A stretch of DNA of 64,000 bases from Candidatus Omnitrophota bacterium (GCA_040755155.1 JBFMBP010000029.1:72066-136065); one strand, 5' to 3'. Shown: positions 7,843 to 16,566, counted from the first letter of the stretch. Notes: generated from the sequence alone by a model not told the origin. Program-made: numbers and translations.

Positions 7843-9172
7843 AATCTTTCAAAGGTTTCACGGCGGCCATGCCGGGAGCCGTGCGCGCGCCGTGATTCGT
7901 ATTGAATAATTCGGAAAGGCAGTTGCAGGCGTTGGGGCATGAGGTAACTTTGTGAAATTGGCGGAGATTTCGCCGAGGCATTAGGATAATGCGCTCCGAT
8001 AATTTTTTCATTTTCGCTTCGATGATTTCCTTTTGCTTCAAGGACAAATCGGGCAGCGTATCGAGCAAGTCTTGCAATTCGTCTTCGCAAATTTCCTTGG
8101 CGTATTCCCCCATGCTGGCCGCCAGGGCGTCGATATGCAACGGCAAAGACCAGGGCATTAGCACATCCAATTCTTCCTCGATGATTTGCTCAGCGCGTTG
8201 ATATTGCTCCGACCGCTGCTTCTCGTTTTCCTGGGCTAATAACCGCAAGGCTTCCAGGTCGACAAGCGTTACGCCTTCCACTTCTTCTACAGATCGTTCG
8301 ATATCCGGCGTAAGCGTAACATCGATCAAGATGCGTTTCTTGGGACGGGCTTTCGCCGCCTTTTCCGCCGCTGCGAGCGTAATCAACGGCTCAGGCGACG
8401 AGGTAGTGGAAACGATAACGTCAGACTCGGCGAGAATCCGATCCATCTCGTCCAATCCGTAAACCTTGCCGCCGAGTTCGTTGGCTAATTCGATGCTCTT
8501 TTCCGGGCTGCGGTTGGCGATCCGCAATTCTTTCACGCCGGCGTCTTTCAAATATTTCGCCGCCAGTCCGCCCATCTTCCCGGCGCCGATTACGGTCGCT
8601 ACGACATTGCGCCAGGAAGGTACGGCTTTTCCCGCCCATTCCACCGCCAACGCCGCGATGGACATGCGGCCTTTGCCCAAACCGGTTTCGTTGCGCACTC
8701 GCTTGGCAACGGAAAACACCCGTTGAAAGAGGGTATGGAAAGTCTTTTCCACCACTCCCAGTTGAGCGGCTCGAGTATAAGCCTCTTTGACCTGACCCAA
8801 AATCTGGGCGTCGCCGATAACCATCGATTCCAGTCCCGACGCTAGGCGCAGAAGATGCTCCACCGCTTCCGCATCGGCGATGACGGTCAGCGATGGCCGC
8901 AATGTCTCAAGCGTCAATCCCGTATAATCGGCTAGTTCATGGGCGAAGGCGTGCGCCGCATCCTTGACGGAATTGACTCCGGCGTAAAATTCCGTCCGGT
9001 TGCAGGTGCAAAGCCCAACCACTTCTTCGATAAAGGGCGTATTCATCAAATGGAGCAACAGCCTGTCCATATCTCCTTGCGGAATGGAAAACTGGTTCAA
9101 GTCCTTTAAGGAAATATTCTTATGATTCAGGGTAACAACGAGAAAATATTTGGGATTAGCCTCGCGCATCAT
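7841..9172 (-). CDS. hemA: Glutamyl-tRNA reductase
   Basis: Reduces glutamyl-tRNA to glutamate-1-semialdehyde with NADPH, the first committed step of the C5 tetrapyrrole pathway. The 443-residue product has the catalytic-cysteine motif CTCNRTEFYA (Cys57), ESMVIGDAQILGQVKEAY, the NADPH fold ATVIGAGKMGGLAAKYL and a C-terminal dimerisation helix region. The last ~45 residues form an unusual tail with a Cys cluster (TSCPNACNCLSELF). First gene of the haem operon; a repeat element (9181-9283) begins 9 bp upstream of the start. Partners hemL, hemB and hemD are not in this window. Confidence 0.95.
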   Translation of the reverse strand: MMREANPKYFLVVTLNHKNISLKDLNQFSIPQGDMDRLLLHLMNTPFIEEVVGLCTCNRTEFYAGVNSVKDAAHAFAHELADYTGLTLETLRPSLTVIADAEAVEHLLRLASGLESMVIGDAQILGQVKEAYTRAAQLGVVEKTFHTLFQRVFSVAKRVRNETGLGKGRMSIAALAVEWAGKAVPSWRNVVATVIGAGKMGGLAAKYLKDAGVKELRIANRSPEKSIELANELGGKVYGLDEMDRILAESDVIVSTTSSPEPLITLAAAEKAAKARPKKRILIDVTLTPDIERSVEEVEGVTLVDLEALRLLAQENEKQRSEQYQRAEQIIEEELDVLMPWSLPLHIDALAASMGEYAKEICEDELQDLLDTLPDLSLKQKEIIEAKMKKLSERIILMPRRNLRQFHKVTSCPNACNCLSELFNTNHGARTAPGMAAVKPLKD

Positions 9173-9180
9173 GGCTCCAA

Positions 9181-9283
9181 CTAGTGGTTCATTTCATTTG
9201 AAATTGTTCCCTCGCCCTCTGGGAGAGGGTTAGGGGGTTTTTCAATAACGCAACTATTAAAATAAATTGAAAATGATCACTAG
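9181..9283. mobile_element. Short MITE-like element upstream of hemA
   Basis: Ends CTAGTGGTTCATTT (from 9181) and AAATGATCACTAG (to 9283) form an imperfect inverted repeat around CCCTCGCCCTCTGGGAGAGG. A related but more diverged copy spans about 36605-36715, upstream of the sensor kinase gene. Confidence 0.5.
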
Positions 9284-9527
9284 GTCTTTTCTTAAAAAGT
9301 GTGTCTGAATTGCATGATCCAATTAAGCAAATACCGTGCTCATTTTTTTCTTTAAACTGTTTCTCAATTATATTATTCTAACTCCTTAAATCATAGTAAA
9401 CTACATAATTTTAATTTTTTTTGTTCATTTTCAATATAAACCCAGATTCAACAATTCTGCCGCACCCAACCCTTGATTTAGTGCGGCGATTTTGCTGGAA
9501 GATGATCCACAACCTATATTGCCATGA

Positions 9528-9566
9528 ATTAATAACTCATGTTACGCGCAATTTAAAGTAATAGAG
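9528..9566 (+). repeat. Solo end of the 257-bp MITE family
   Basis: The 20 bases ATTAATAACTCATGTTACGC at 9528-9547 are identical to the terminal inverted repeat of the element at 42586-42842, and the following 19 bases are also similar. The rest of the element is missing; the next base starts another repeat element. Confidence 0.8.
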
Positions 9567-9720
9567 GAGGCTCTTGCAAAAAGGATAAAGTCTACGCTTT
9601 AATTCTCCCCCCAAGTTTGGGGGAGTTAGAGGGGGGGGGTGATTTTATTAGGCTTAAGAAAACCCCATCCTAACCTCCCCCAGGCTTGGGGAGGAATTAT
9701 GGAGTTTTGCAAGAGGCTCT
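9567..9720 (+). mobile_element. MITE-like element, copy B
   Basis: Begins GAGGCTCTTGCAAAA and ends TTTTGCAAGAGGCTC, a clear terminal inverted repeat, around the palindromes CCCCCCAAGTTTGGGGG and CCCCCAGGCTTGGGG. Same family as 7691-7842 and 53384-53540. Confidence 0.8.
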
Positions 9721-9919
9721 TTTATCATAAAAATATCAGCAAAAAAATTTGAAAAAATTATATTTATCCATATAATTATTCTTACGCATGATCGATACTA
9801 TCGAGAAACAAATTAATATATTCGAAAGGAGAAACCGCAATAAAACATAAACTGAACGTCTTGAACGAACTTGGCAGAAGTCCTATTTCAAAAATGTTGG
9901 AAATTTGGGGAGGTAAAAT

Positions 9920-10882
9920 ATGAACAAGAAACTCATCGTTTTCGTAATAGCCGTATCCTGCGCGGTTATTTCAGTTCCATCGGCTTCCTGGTCGGCGCGA
10001 ATCGGTTATATCGTATTGGAAGCAGTCCAGAACGGGATGTTGGGCGTAGATCTCAACGACAGAAGTTTTAGCGATTGGGTTGAATTGGTACAGGATGCGA
10101 AAGTTCTTCTAGAAACCCAAACCGCTTCTGCTGGCATCCTGAATCATATTAAAAGGTTGGAAGAGCAAGGACATATTGTTAATATTTACGGCTCTCAAAC
10201 CGACGACCAACTCGGTCTCGAATATATGGAGGCAAATAACGACCTGATTATCGTCTCGGAAAATCCCGGCTCCGGCGAGACGGGCGCATTTTACATTGGA
10301 GCGAAAATCCCTACGATCATTTGCGAATCCTACTTAATCGACAATTACCAGCTCATTTCCAATTGGTCCAGCGGAATGCCGGGCGACGAGGATATCAACG
10401 CTCGCGAGTTCAAAGTAATTAAGAAGGATCATCCCATTGCTCGTGGTTTGCCGGAAGTATTCGCGCCGTTGGCGATCGATGTCAATGGCAGCGGTAAGCC
10501 ATACATAGGCAACTGGACGGTCCTCGCCATGAATTCTCGCAACCTGTTCAAGCAAAACGTAGTCATCGAATTAGTCGATCCCGTGGCTCCCATTCCGCAA
10601 GAAAATGCTTATACATTGGAACCGCAATGCCCAGTTGTATGGGCTTTTGAAAAAGATGAAACCCCATTGGGCAATCCCGCCCGCGTGGCGTTTTTCGGTT
10701 GGGGTACTGAAAATGCCACCGGGGTTGGATTGGCGGACAATCCCATTTTTGCCGATGGAAGCACGGCGGGAATTTACGCTTTCGACGTAATAGGGGATCT
10801 GGGCTGGAAATTATGGGATAATGTAGTGGCCTGGGCTTTGGGCCAAGAACCGGTCAATGTCGCTAACTGGCCGCTATATTGA
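9920..10882 (+). CDS. Secreted protein of unknown function
   Basis: A 320-residue protein with a cleavable signal peptide (KKLIVFVIAVSCAVISVPSA, likely cut near SWS/A). The mature part begins with a Rossmann-like strand (RIGYIVLEA), then HIKRLEEQGHIVNIYG, DLIIVSENPGSGETGAFYIG and KKDHPIARGLPEVFAPL. The last stretch and the overall layout recall ThuA/glutamine-amidotransferase-like periplasmic proteins, but no catalytic motif is clear and I do not assign a function. The start is supported by GGGGAGGT eight bases upstream. It is a single gene preceded by an AT-rich leader. Confidence 0.75.
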   Translation: MNKKLIVFVIAVSCAVISVPSASWSARIGYIVLEAVQNGMLGVDLNDRSFSDWVELVQDAKVLLETQTASAGILNHIKRLEEQGHIVNIYGSQTDDQLGLEYMEANNDLIIVSENPGSGETGAFYIGAKIPTIICESYLIDNYQLISNWSSGMPGDEDINAREFKVIKKDHPIARGLPEVFAPLAIDVNGSGKPYIGNWTVLAMNSRNLFKQNVVIELVDPVAPIPQENAYTLEPQCPVVWAFEKDETPLGNPARVAFFGWGTENATGVGLADNPIFADGSTAGIYAFDVIGDLGWKLWDNVVAWALGQEPVNVANWPLY

Positions 10883-10921
10883 TCTGAATAAATCCCCAAA
10901 AATCTCACGCGAAATGAAAAA

Positions 10922-10975
10922 GAGGCGGTGGAATAACGAAAAAAAAACTCAATGAGGCTTGGATTCCACCGCCTC
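10922..10975 (+). terminator. Long-loop hairpin downstream of the 9920 gene
   Basis: GAGGCGGTGGAAT (10922-10934) and its perfect complement ATTCCACCGCCTC (10963-10975) enclose a 28-base loop. There is no strong T-tract after it, so it may be a processing or mRNA-stability hairpin instead of an intrinsic terminator. Confidence 0.45.
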
Positions 10976-11118
10976 AACGTAACTCCTGCGAATAATCCTA
11001 ATTCTGCTTCCCCTAATGAGAAAAATAGCTTCATAGGATCCAAGAAACGGGATTAACGTTGCCGCCGCTCTGATGAACCGCTACAATTCTTGCATGGTTC
11101 TATGGCGAGGTTAACGAA

Positions 11119-11769
11119 ATGGACAAAAGCATCTTTCGGCCCTTGCCGATCGCGCCCAAGCAGAAAAGCGTTCAAGTCCAGCTTTCCTTGCAGCAAATGA
11201 AAAACCTGGGCTGGGATAAATCCCTGCAAATCGCGTTGGCTATTGTAAAAGGGATGTTATTGACCTTGAGGCATCTATTCCGCAAGCCGATAACGTTCAA
11301 TTACCCCAACCAAAAGCGCCGTCAGTCCGTCCGCTTTCGCGGCATTCATAAATTGCAACGCCATGAAGACGGCTTGGAACGCTGCGTGGGATGCGGCCTA
11401 TGCGGCGTCGTTTGCCCATCCAACGCCATCTACCTCGAAGCGGCGGAAAACACGCCGGAACATCGCGCGTCCCACGGCGAACGCTATGCTTCCCTTTACC
11501 AGATCGATATGCTGCGGTGCATCTTCTGCGGTTTCTGCGAGGAAGCCTGCCCCGAAGACGCCATCATCCTCGGCCCCAATTGGGAAGCCGCCAGTACGGA
11601 CAGAAACGACTTTATCTATTCCAAAGAGCGTCTTCTCGTCCCTGTGGAGAAGAAAGACGATTTCCGTCCCGGCATGACCTGGCCGGAACAGAAAATCAAC
11701 ACGCTTCCCACCTCTTCCGTTCTTCCAGAATATTACGAAAAAGAGAAAAAGCGGCGGAAAGTCATTTAA
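11119..11769 (+). CDS. NuoI-like 2x[4Fe-4S] ferredoxin protein
   Basis: The 216-residue protein resembles NADH-quinone oxidoreductase subunit I, which passes electrons through two [4Fe-4S] clusters. Cluster motifs are CVGCGLCGVVCP (Cys89, 92, 95, 99) and CIFCGFCEEACP (Cys134, 137, 140, 144). A hydrophobic helix near residues 38-52 precedes RHLFRKPITFNYP, as in NuoI. It stands alone, with no other nuo gene nearby, so it may be a detached complex I subunit or a separate electron carrier. Family call is strong; membership of complex I is inferred. Confidence 0.85.
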   Translation: MDKSIFRPLPIAPKQKSVQVQLSLQQMKNLGWDKSLQIALAIVKGMLLTLRHLFRKPITFNYPNQKRRQSVRFRGIHKLQRHEDGLERCVGCGLCGVVCPSNAIYLEAAENTPEHRASHGERYASLYQIDMLRCIFCGFCEEACPEDAIILGPNWEAASTDRNDFIYSKERLLVPVEKKDDFRPGMTWPEQKINTLPTSSVLPEYYEKEKKRRKVI

Positions 11770-11824
11770 AAATTCCGCCGCCTACTATAATAATTTCGAT
11801 CTCCTAAAATTTATCGCCAGATTA

Positions 11825-12349
11825 TTACATGCCATACAAATGGCCGGTATGCACCGGCTTCCCCTGCAACTTCAGATAGTAGAACAATTGGCATTTGTGC
11901 TGATTGAGATGATTCACCATTTGCAGCAACCAATACCCCAGCGCTAATTTCCGTGGATCCCAGGGCGCCGAGAGAAACTTATTGGTCAGATCCTCCTCCG
12001 TCGTTATGGCGAGCATATCGAAGGCCAGCTGCTTATCCTTGATAATAGCCTCCTTCGCTTTCGCTACGCTCTCGATCGCGGGCATTTTCTCCGCTGGCGG
12101 CAACATCTCTTCGGGTTTAAGATCCTCCAACTTGACGCCTTCCGGCAATCCCCAATCGCCGGTGAGGAAGCCTTGGAAACACATGCCGCATGCGTTGGTT
12201 AAATGCATCAGCATTTGGCTCATCGTCATCCAGTTGCCGCCTGTGGCGGGTTTCCAATTCAATTGATCGTCCTCCGCCATCTCCACCAGTCCCAGCGTCG
12301 ATTTGTAGGCGCCTTCCAATTCGCTCTTGAGCAATTCGGTCCAATTCAT
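11825..12349 (-). CDS. DinB-family metal-binding protein
   Basis: A four-helix-bundle DinB/YfiT-type protein of 174 residues. The three expected metal ligands are present: His49 in MLMHLTNA and the pair His147/His151 in MVNHLNQHKCQLFYYLK. Family members include thiol-dependent transferases and stress-induced proteins of unknown reaction. The gene is monocistronic and convergent with the NuoI-like gene. A related but degenerate protein is encoded at 52852-53361. Confidence 0.85.
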   Translation of the reverse strand: MNWTELLKSELEGAYKSTLGLVEMAEDDQLNWKPATGGNWMTMSQMLMHLTNACGMCFQGFLTGDWGLPEGVKLEDLKPEEMLPPAEKMPAIESVAKAKEAIIKDKQLAFDMLAITTEEDLTNKFLSAPWDPRKLALGYWLLQMVNHLNQHKCQLFYYLKLQGKPVHTGHLYGM

Positions 12350-12844
12350 CTTCTCTCTCTCCTTTTCCTTAAGAATATTACAAAACGATGTCGTCGATTC
12401 ATAAGATGCTCACTTAAAAAAATCAATTGCGTCTGGCGGCTTATAAACGATGCGCAGCCTGCCTTTCACCCTTCCCCCTTCGCTTTTCCGGCTCACTCCT
12501 TTTTTTTCTTGTAATCGCTAAGAACCTTTCCCCGAAAGGGGAATTCATCATTCATCATTTCCCCGCTTCATTTCTCGATTACTGAACAAGTGTATAATAA
12601 AAAAGGGAAGCCGTCAATAGGAACAATGAAATTTTCTATCGAATTTTTCATAAACTCTTAACCGAAAAAGCGGGAAAAAACTTGAAAAAACTAAAAATTA
12701 CTGATAAATTGGGTCTGAATTAATATACATCTATGATTTGTTGCTAGATTTTCTCTTATGAAAGGGGTGATGTATGGGATAAAAAGCCATAGGTATGCTT
12801 CCTAGCCAACGCAAAGAGAAAAAAAAATAGAAAGGAAATATCTT
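12350..12844. other. Long intergenic region
   Basis: About 495 bp between divergent genes. It contains a small hairpin (TTCCCC-GAAA-GGGGAA at 12528-12543), AT-rich sequence, and near its right end the structured leader described separately. No coding region was recognised. Confidence 0.6.
12750..12821 (+). promoter_or_regulatory. Candidate structured 5' leader
   Basis: An outer stem TTTCTCTT (12750-12757) with AAGAGAAA (12814-12821) encloses two small hairpins: TATGG (12773-12777) with CCATA (12787-12791), and AGG with CCT around TATGCTT (12791-12803). It ends about 20 bases before the start codon of the beta-helix gene. The layout suggests a multi-branched RNA element; it matches no riboswitch consensus I know. 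Confidence 0.3.
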
Positions 12845-14398
12845 ATGTTGAAAAAATCCATTATTTTATTTGTTGGTCTCATCATGGCCGCGGTTCCGTC
12901 TTTCGCCACGACGAAGACGGTAGGCAAATCCGGCGCCCAATTCACCTCCATACAAAAAGCCATCGATTCGTTCACGGAAGCCGAAGTCACCGACGGAACG
13001 CCCGACGTCGTCGAGATTATTGATAGCGCGGAATATGACGAACAGGTCATGATTGGCGGATTGATCCCCGATCCCGATCTGAAATTCCCCGAAACTCAAA
13101 CGGGATACTTGGATTCGGTTATCGCCTTGACGGCAAAGCGCGATCCCTTCACCTTGCGCGGCAAGGATCCCGCCAACCGTCCCAAGATCAATCCTGTCTC
13201 CCCGACTCCTGTAACCTACGGCGTCTTCACCAATGACGTAACCGATCATTTCATCGCCACTTTCTCCTATCTGGGAATCAACATCAACGTGGAAAATATC
13301 GAAATCCTTCAATCCTCCGTGATCGATGCCGATCAATACGGGATGAATGGCCAGGCGGGCCAGGCGACGTTCAAAAACGTTCTCTTCGCTCATAGCGGCG
13401 ATGCTTCGGCGGGCGAGGCTCTCATCAATTTCAATAATGCCGCCGATATCGCAGGCCAGGGATTCGATAATTCCTACTATTTCGTCGATTGCGCTTTTGA
13501 CGGCGCCATCAACGGTGAGCGCAGCGAAATCAACTCGATCTATTTCCACGGTTATACCAGCGGCGATGCGACGGAAGCGGGCGTCAATATCGAAGATATC
13601 GCCGCCAACATGACCTTCGAAAATTGCAAATTCCTCAATGCGGAAGAACCCATGGTCATCCGGGGACGCGATCAAGCCAACAACGTTACTCTAAAAAATT
13701 GCTTTTTCTCCAACAACCTGCATGGCGCCCGCGGCGCGGGTAAAGGTTCTCTTATGGTAGAGAATTGCATTTTCACGAAAAACGCCATCCAAACTGGCGA
13801 TTTCGAAAACGAAACCGGCGCTGTAGAGACGGCGGGACGCAGCGGCTTTACGCCTTCCGTTACAGTGAAAAATTCTTTGTTCGTCGATAATTTCAATCGC
13901 GACGAGGTGGGCGATTTGGGAATCAATTCGAAAGTGGGTTCGATTTTAATTAAAAACGACGGAACCGATCCCGACGTATCTATTGAACAATGCACATTTG
14001 TCAACGATCCCATCGCCATTCGTTTTCATGACGCTTCGGGACGTCCCCGCAAAGCGACGGTCAACAATAACATCTTCAAGAACGCTTTTATCGTTCTTAC
14101 GGCGGACGCCTATTTCGGCAACAACGCCGATGCAAACGATGACGGGCTGATTCAAAACGTCATAGCCAACGGCTCTGGAAACATCTTCGATGCCAACAAG
14201 GTTGTCGTCGAGGAACAGGATAAACTTCCCAACGTTAAAATTCAGGGAAGCGATGCCAGCGTCGTCTTCAACAATCCCGCCATTGCAACCGACGATCCAT
14301 TCAGTGGACCGCCCTACAAAGTTGCTTCCGGCGCGCCTGTTGGAGTTGGAGCCGATCTCAGCCCTTCCACAACTGTGGGAGAATTTATGCTGTACTAA
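12845..14398 (+). CDS. Secreted right-handed parallel beta-helix protein
   Basis: A 517-residue exported protein. A signal peptide (MLKKSIILFVGLIMAAVPSFA) is followed by GAQFTSIQKAIDSF, the typical first turn of pectate-lyase-like beta-helix proteins, and then by repeated rungs such as VTLKNCFFSNN, LMVENCIFTKN, VTVKNSLFVDN and ATVNNNIFKN. No catalytic residues can be assigned, so it could be a polysaccharide-binding or surface protein. RBS AAAGGAAATATCTT lies just upstream of the ATG. The unit ends in a strong terminator at 14425-14468. Confidence 0.85.
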   Translation: MLKKSIILFVGLIMAAVPSFATTKTVGKSGAQFTSIQKAIDSFTEAEVTDGTPDVVEIIDSAEYDEQVMIGGLIPDPDLKFPETQTGYLDSVIALTAKRDPFTLRGKDPANRPKINPVSPTPVTYGVFTNDVTDHFIATFSYLGININVENIEILQSSVIDADQYGMNGQAGQATFKNVLFAHSGDASAGEALINFNNAADIAGQGFDNSYYFVDCAFDGAINGERSEINSIYFHGYTSGDATEAGVNIEDIAANMTFENCKFLNAEEPMVIRGRDQANNVTLKNCFFSNNLHGARGAGKGSLMVENCIFTKNAIQTGDFENETGAVETAGRSGFTPSVTVKNSLFVDNFNRDEVGDLGINSKVGSILIKNDGTDPDVSIEQCTFVNDPIAIRFHDASGRPRKATVNNNIFKNAFIVLTADAYFGNNADANDDGLIQNVIANGSGNIFDANKVVVEEQDKLPNVKIQGSDASVVFNNPAIATDDPFSGPPYKVASGAPVGVGADLSPSTTVGEFMLY

Positions 14399-14424
14399 TC
14401 GATCGCAATTAAAGATTGTTTATG

Positions 14425-14468
14425 AGACCCGCCTTTCTCCACCCGAAGGCGGGTCTTATTTTTTTTTC
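14425..14468 (+). terminator. Rho-independent terminator
   Basis: An 11-bp perfect stem AGACCCGCCTT (14425-14435) with AAGGCGGGTCT (14446-14456), a 10-base loop, then a run of T residues (14459-14467). Confidence 0.9.
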
Positions 14469-14477
14469 AAAAAAAGG

Positions 14478-14506
14478 TTGACAATTTGTTGTAAGCGTGA
14501 TTTACT
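14478..14506 (+). promoter_or_regulatory. Sigma-70-type promoter for the candidate small RNA
   Basis: A consensus -35 TTGACA at 14478-14483, a 17-base spacer, and a -10-like TTTACT at 14501-14506. It follows directly on a terminator and precedes a structured non-coding segment. Confidence 0.5.
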
Positions 14507-14540
14507 TACTTGTGTAAAGTAATTCTCAACACAACTCTTT

Positions 14541-14634
14541 GAGGGAGAACTATTGCGGGAAGGCCCCCCCTCCTCAAAAACTTAGGACGACGCTGCCTGC
14601 GTCCGCTTGCAATAGTTCTTCCTCACTTTTTTTC
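14541..14634 (+). ncRNA. Candidate small structured RNA
   Basis: GAGGGAGAACTATTGC (14541-14556) pairs with GCAATAGTTCTTCCTC (14609-14624) with one mismatch over 16 positions, and a T-run (CACTTTTTTT) follows at 14624-14633. Inside is a smaller hairpin GGACG...CGTCC (14585-14604) and a C-rich segment. It has its own promoter-like sequence upstream and no ORF. It does not show the SRP RNA tip motif or another family I can name. Confidence 0.4.
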
Positions 14635-14673
14635 TCATCTCATATCAGTTATATATATATCATTATCAAATAG

Positions 14674-15561
14674 TTATCCATTACCTCTCATCATCACCGC
14701 ATCCCAAAGTTTCACTCCCAACGAAGCCGCGATCACTTCGCATTTCGCTTTTAAAATAAAGAAAATCCTCTTATCCGCGAGCGGTAAAGTTTCGTAATTC
14801 GCTTGCCCTTTCGAGACGATGATATCCGCTTTTTCGTATAACGCTTTCAATTCCTTACTGGCTTTCGTTAGGATCGTTCCTAATTCGTCATTGCCGTTTT
14901 CTATGACATTCGCCATCCGATCTAATCCGACGGTCTTAGCGTCCTCCATCGTGGCGTCGTTGAGCACGGGAACGCTGCGGACGACGGCGGCGATTTCCAA
15001 AAGGGGATAATGCTTCCGTATCTCTTCGATGAATACTTTATCGAAGACGATTTCACCTGCATTATCGCAAAAATAAAGCAGCAATCTCTCCGATTTTCCT
15101 TCCGCTTCGTCGAGCGCCTCAGCGAATTTCCGGTAATCGTCGCGCTGGAAACCCTCACGCATCACTTTATCGATCGTCGCCTGAATATCGAAATCCTCAT
15201 GAATCCCCAGGTCGATAATGTTGCCGCAAGCGGCCAGTTTGCTGGCGATATGGAGAGGTTCGGAACTCTGCGTAATTCGTTCTTTCAATGAAGGGTATAA
15301 TTCCAAAGCCATTCGATTGTTCGCCTTTTTTATTTCCGCGAATGGATCGCGGCTACCCGCATGGTTTTGCGCCAAACGAATGGCGAATAACGACAGTTCC
15401 GCCGGACTCAAAGCGGGATCGGCGGGATCGATGATGGCGTCGAGTTCCCGCCGCAACGATTCCAGGCATTCGAGCGAATGATGATTTCCATTCCGAACCA
15501 ACTGATAAATCCGAATCCCTTGGCGCTTGGCGCAATCGATGCAAGGCGCTTGATATTTCAT
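14674..15561 (-). CDS. DUF89/ARMT1-like damage-control phosphatase
   Basis: A 295-residue protein of the DUF89 family, metal-dependent phosphatases thought to remove harmful phosphometabolites. Family landmarks are the paired cysteines CIDC near residue 7, LAACGNIIDLG, YFCDNAGEIVFD (Asp166 and Asn167, metal and substrate ligands) and IVSKGQANYETL. The ATG at 15561 (MKYQAPC) is chosen because homologues begin at the first Cys motif, although no good RBS is visible. It lies downstream of two glycosyltransferase-like genes on the same strand. Confidence 0.85.
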   Translation of the reverse strand: MKYQAPCIDCAKRQGIRIYQLVRNGNHHSLECLESLRRELDAIIDPADPALSPAELSLFAIRLAQNHAGSRDPFAEIKKANNRMALELYPSLKERITQSSEPLHIASKLAACGNIIDLGIHEDFDIQATIDKVMREGFQRDDYRKFAEALDEAEGKSERLLLYFCDNAGEIVFDKVFIEEIRKHYPLLEIAAVVRSVPVLNDATMEDAKTVGLDRMANVIENGNDELGTILTKASKELKALYEKADIIVSKGQANYETLPLADKRIFFILKAKCEVIAASLGVKLWDAVMMRGNG

Positions 15562-15648
15562 TTGTTGACTTTCTATGGTTTTATTTCGAAATTGATTGAA
15601 CGGCATGGTCATTATAATCGCCAATCCAAAGATGAAAACGGGCAGGCT

Positions 15649-16566
15649 TTAGACGGAAAGACGGGCGTCTACAATGCGAACATGATCGCCCAGAGGCGCC
15701 CAAACCGCCGGATTAGCGGCGGTGAAAATCGCCAGCGACGGGCATCCCGCCGCCGCCGCCATATGCGTAACGCCGCTGTCGTTCCCTATAAACAAATCCG
15801 CCTGTTTTAGAATCGCGGCAAGAGAACGCAAAGGTTCGTCTTGCAAAAGAACCACATTACTATTTCCCAAAAAATGCAAAACGCTTTCCACCGCCTCCCC
15901 GTCAGCGGGACCTTGCGTAAGCAATATTTGCAGCGGCCAGCGCCGTTGCAATGCCTGCGCCGCATGAGCGAACCATGGCGGCGGCGCTTGTTTCGCACGG
16001 CTCCCCGCCCCCGCATGAAGAACCAGTAAAAAATGGCGCGAACGATCGATGCCCAGTTCATCCAAACGCCGTTGGGCGGCGGCGATTTCCGCTTTCGTTA
16101 GCGAGAGACGCGGCGCTTGTAATTGATCGATGGGGACTAAACCATCCAGCGCATGAAGATAATGCCGAGAGGCATGGATGGAACCTTCCGCATCAGGCAA
16201 TGCGGGATGTATTCGAACGATTTGATCTTGGCGAACCTGCAACCGTTCTTTTAAAGCCAATTCTTTGGAAGCGGTATAACAGATAATAAAATCGAAGGCG
16301 CTTAAGTATTCTTTAAGAACCGGATGAATCGGAACGTCCATCCAAAAAAGGCTTTCCACGCCCTTATATTCGGAAGAGACGGCGCAATCAGCCAGTCCCG
16401 CGCCTGTCAACAGTTCCATTCGCTCCTTGTTCCCCATCAATTCGATCCAAGCGCAAGGGTATTGTTCACGAATGGCAAGAATAGCGCTGGATAACAGAAT
16501 CGTATCGCCGATAGCGCCGTTGCGCATCAAAAGCCAGCGGACGGACGTTGGCGGATTATTAACCAC
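15649..16566 (-). CDS. Glycosyltransferase family 9 (heptosyltransferase-like)
   Basis: A 305-residue GT9 protein. This family transfers heptose or related sugars to lipopolysaccharide-type glycans at the inner membrane. N-terminal RNGAIGDTILLSSAI and C-terminal LFIGNDSGVTHMAAAAGCP are characteristic of the family. The predicted start is GTG at 16566, which overlaps the upstream gene's stop by 8 bp; an internal ATG at MRNGAIGD would be an alternative. Coupling to the polytopic protein upstream suggests a shared role in envelope glycan synthesis. Confidence 0.88.
   Translation of the reverse strand: MVNNPPTSVRWLLMRNGAIGDTILLSSAILAIREQYPCAWIELMGNKERMELLTGAGLADCAVSSEYKGVESLFWMDVPIHPVLKEYLSAFDFIICYTASKELALKERLQVRQDQIVRIHPALPDAEGSIHASRHYLHALDGLVPIDQLQAPRLSLTKAEIAAAQRRLDELGIDRSRHFLLVLHAGAGSRAKQAPPPWFAHAAQALQRRWPLQILLTQGPADGEAVESVLHFLGNSNVVLLQDEPLRSLAAILKQADLFIGNDSGVTHMAAAAGCPSLAIFTAANPAVWAPLGDHVRIVDARLSV

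Larger units (their letters stand above)
9173..9919. other. Repeat-rich intergenic region between divergent genes
   Basis: The 747-bp gap holds the 9181-9283 element, an AT-rich stretch with no gene (9284-9527), a single end of the 257-bp MITE family (9528-9566) abutting a second element (9567-9720), and the leader of the gene at 9920. That leader contains a 13-bp palindrome TCGATA-C-TATCGA at 9792-9804. No tRNA or convincing small ORF was seen. Confidence 0.7.

Noticed and set aside
12866-13675. 269-codon minus-strand frame opposite the beta-helix gene
   Set aside because: The plus frame has a signal peptide, RBS, repeated rungs and a terminator; the minus frame is its shadow.
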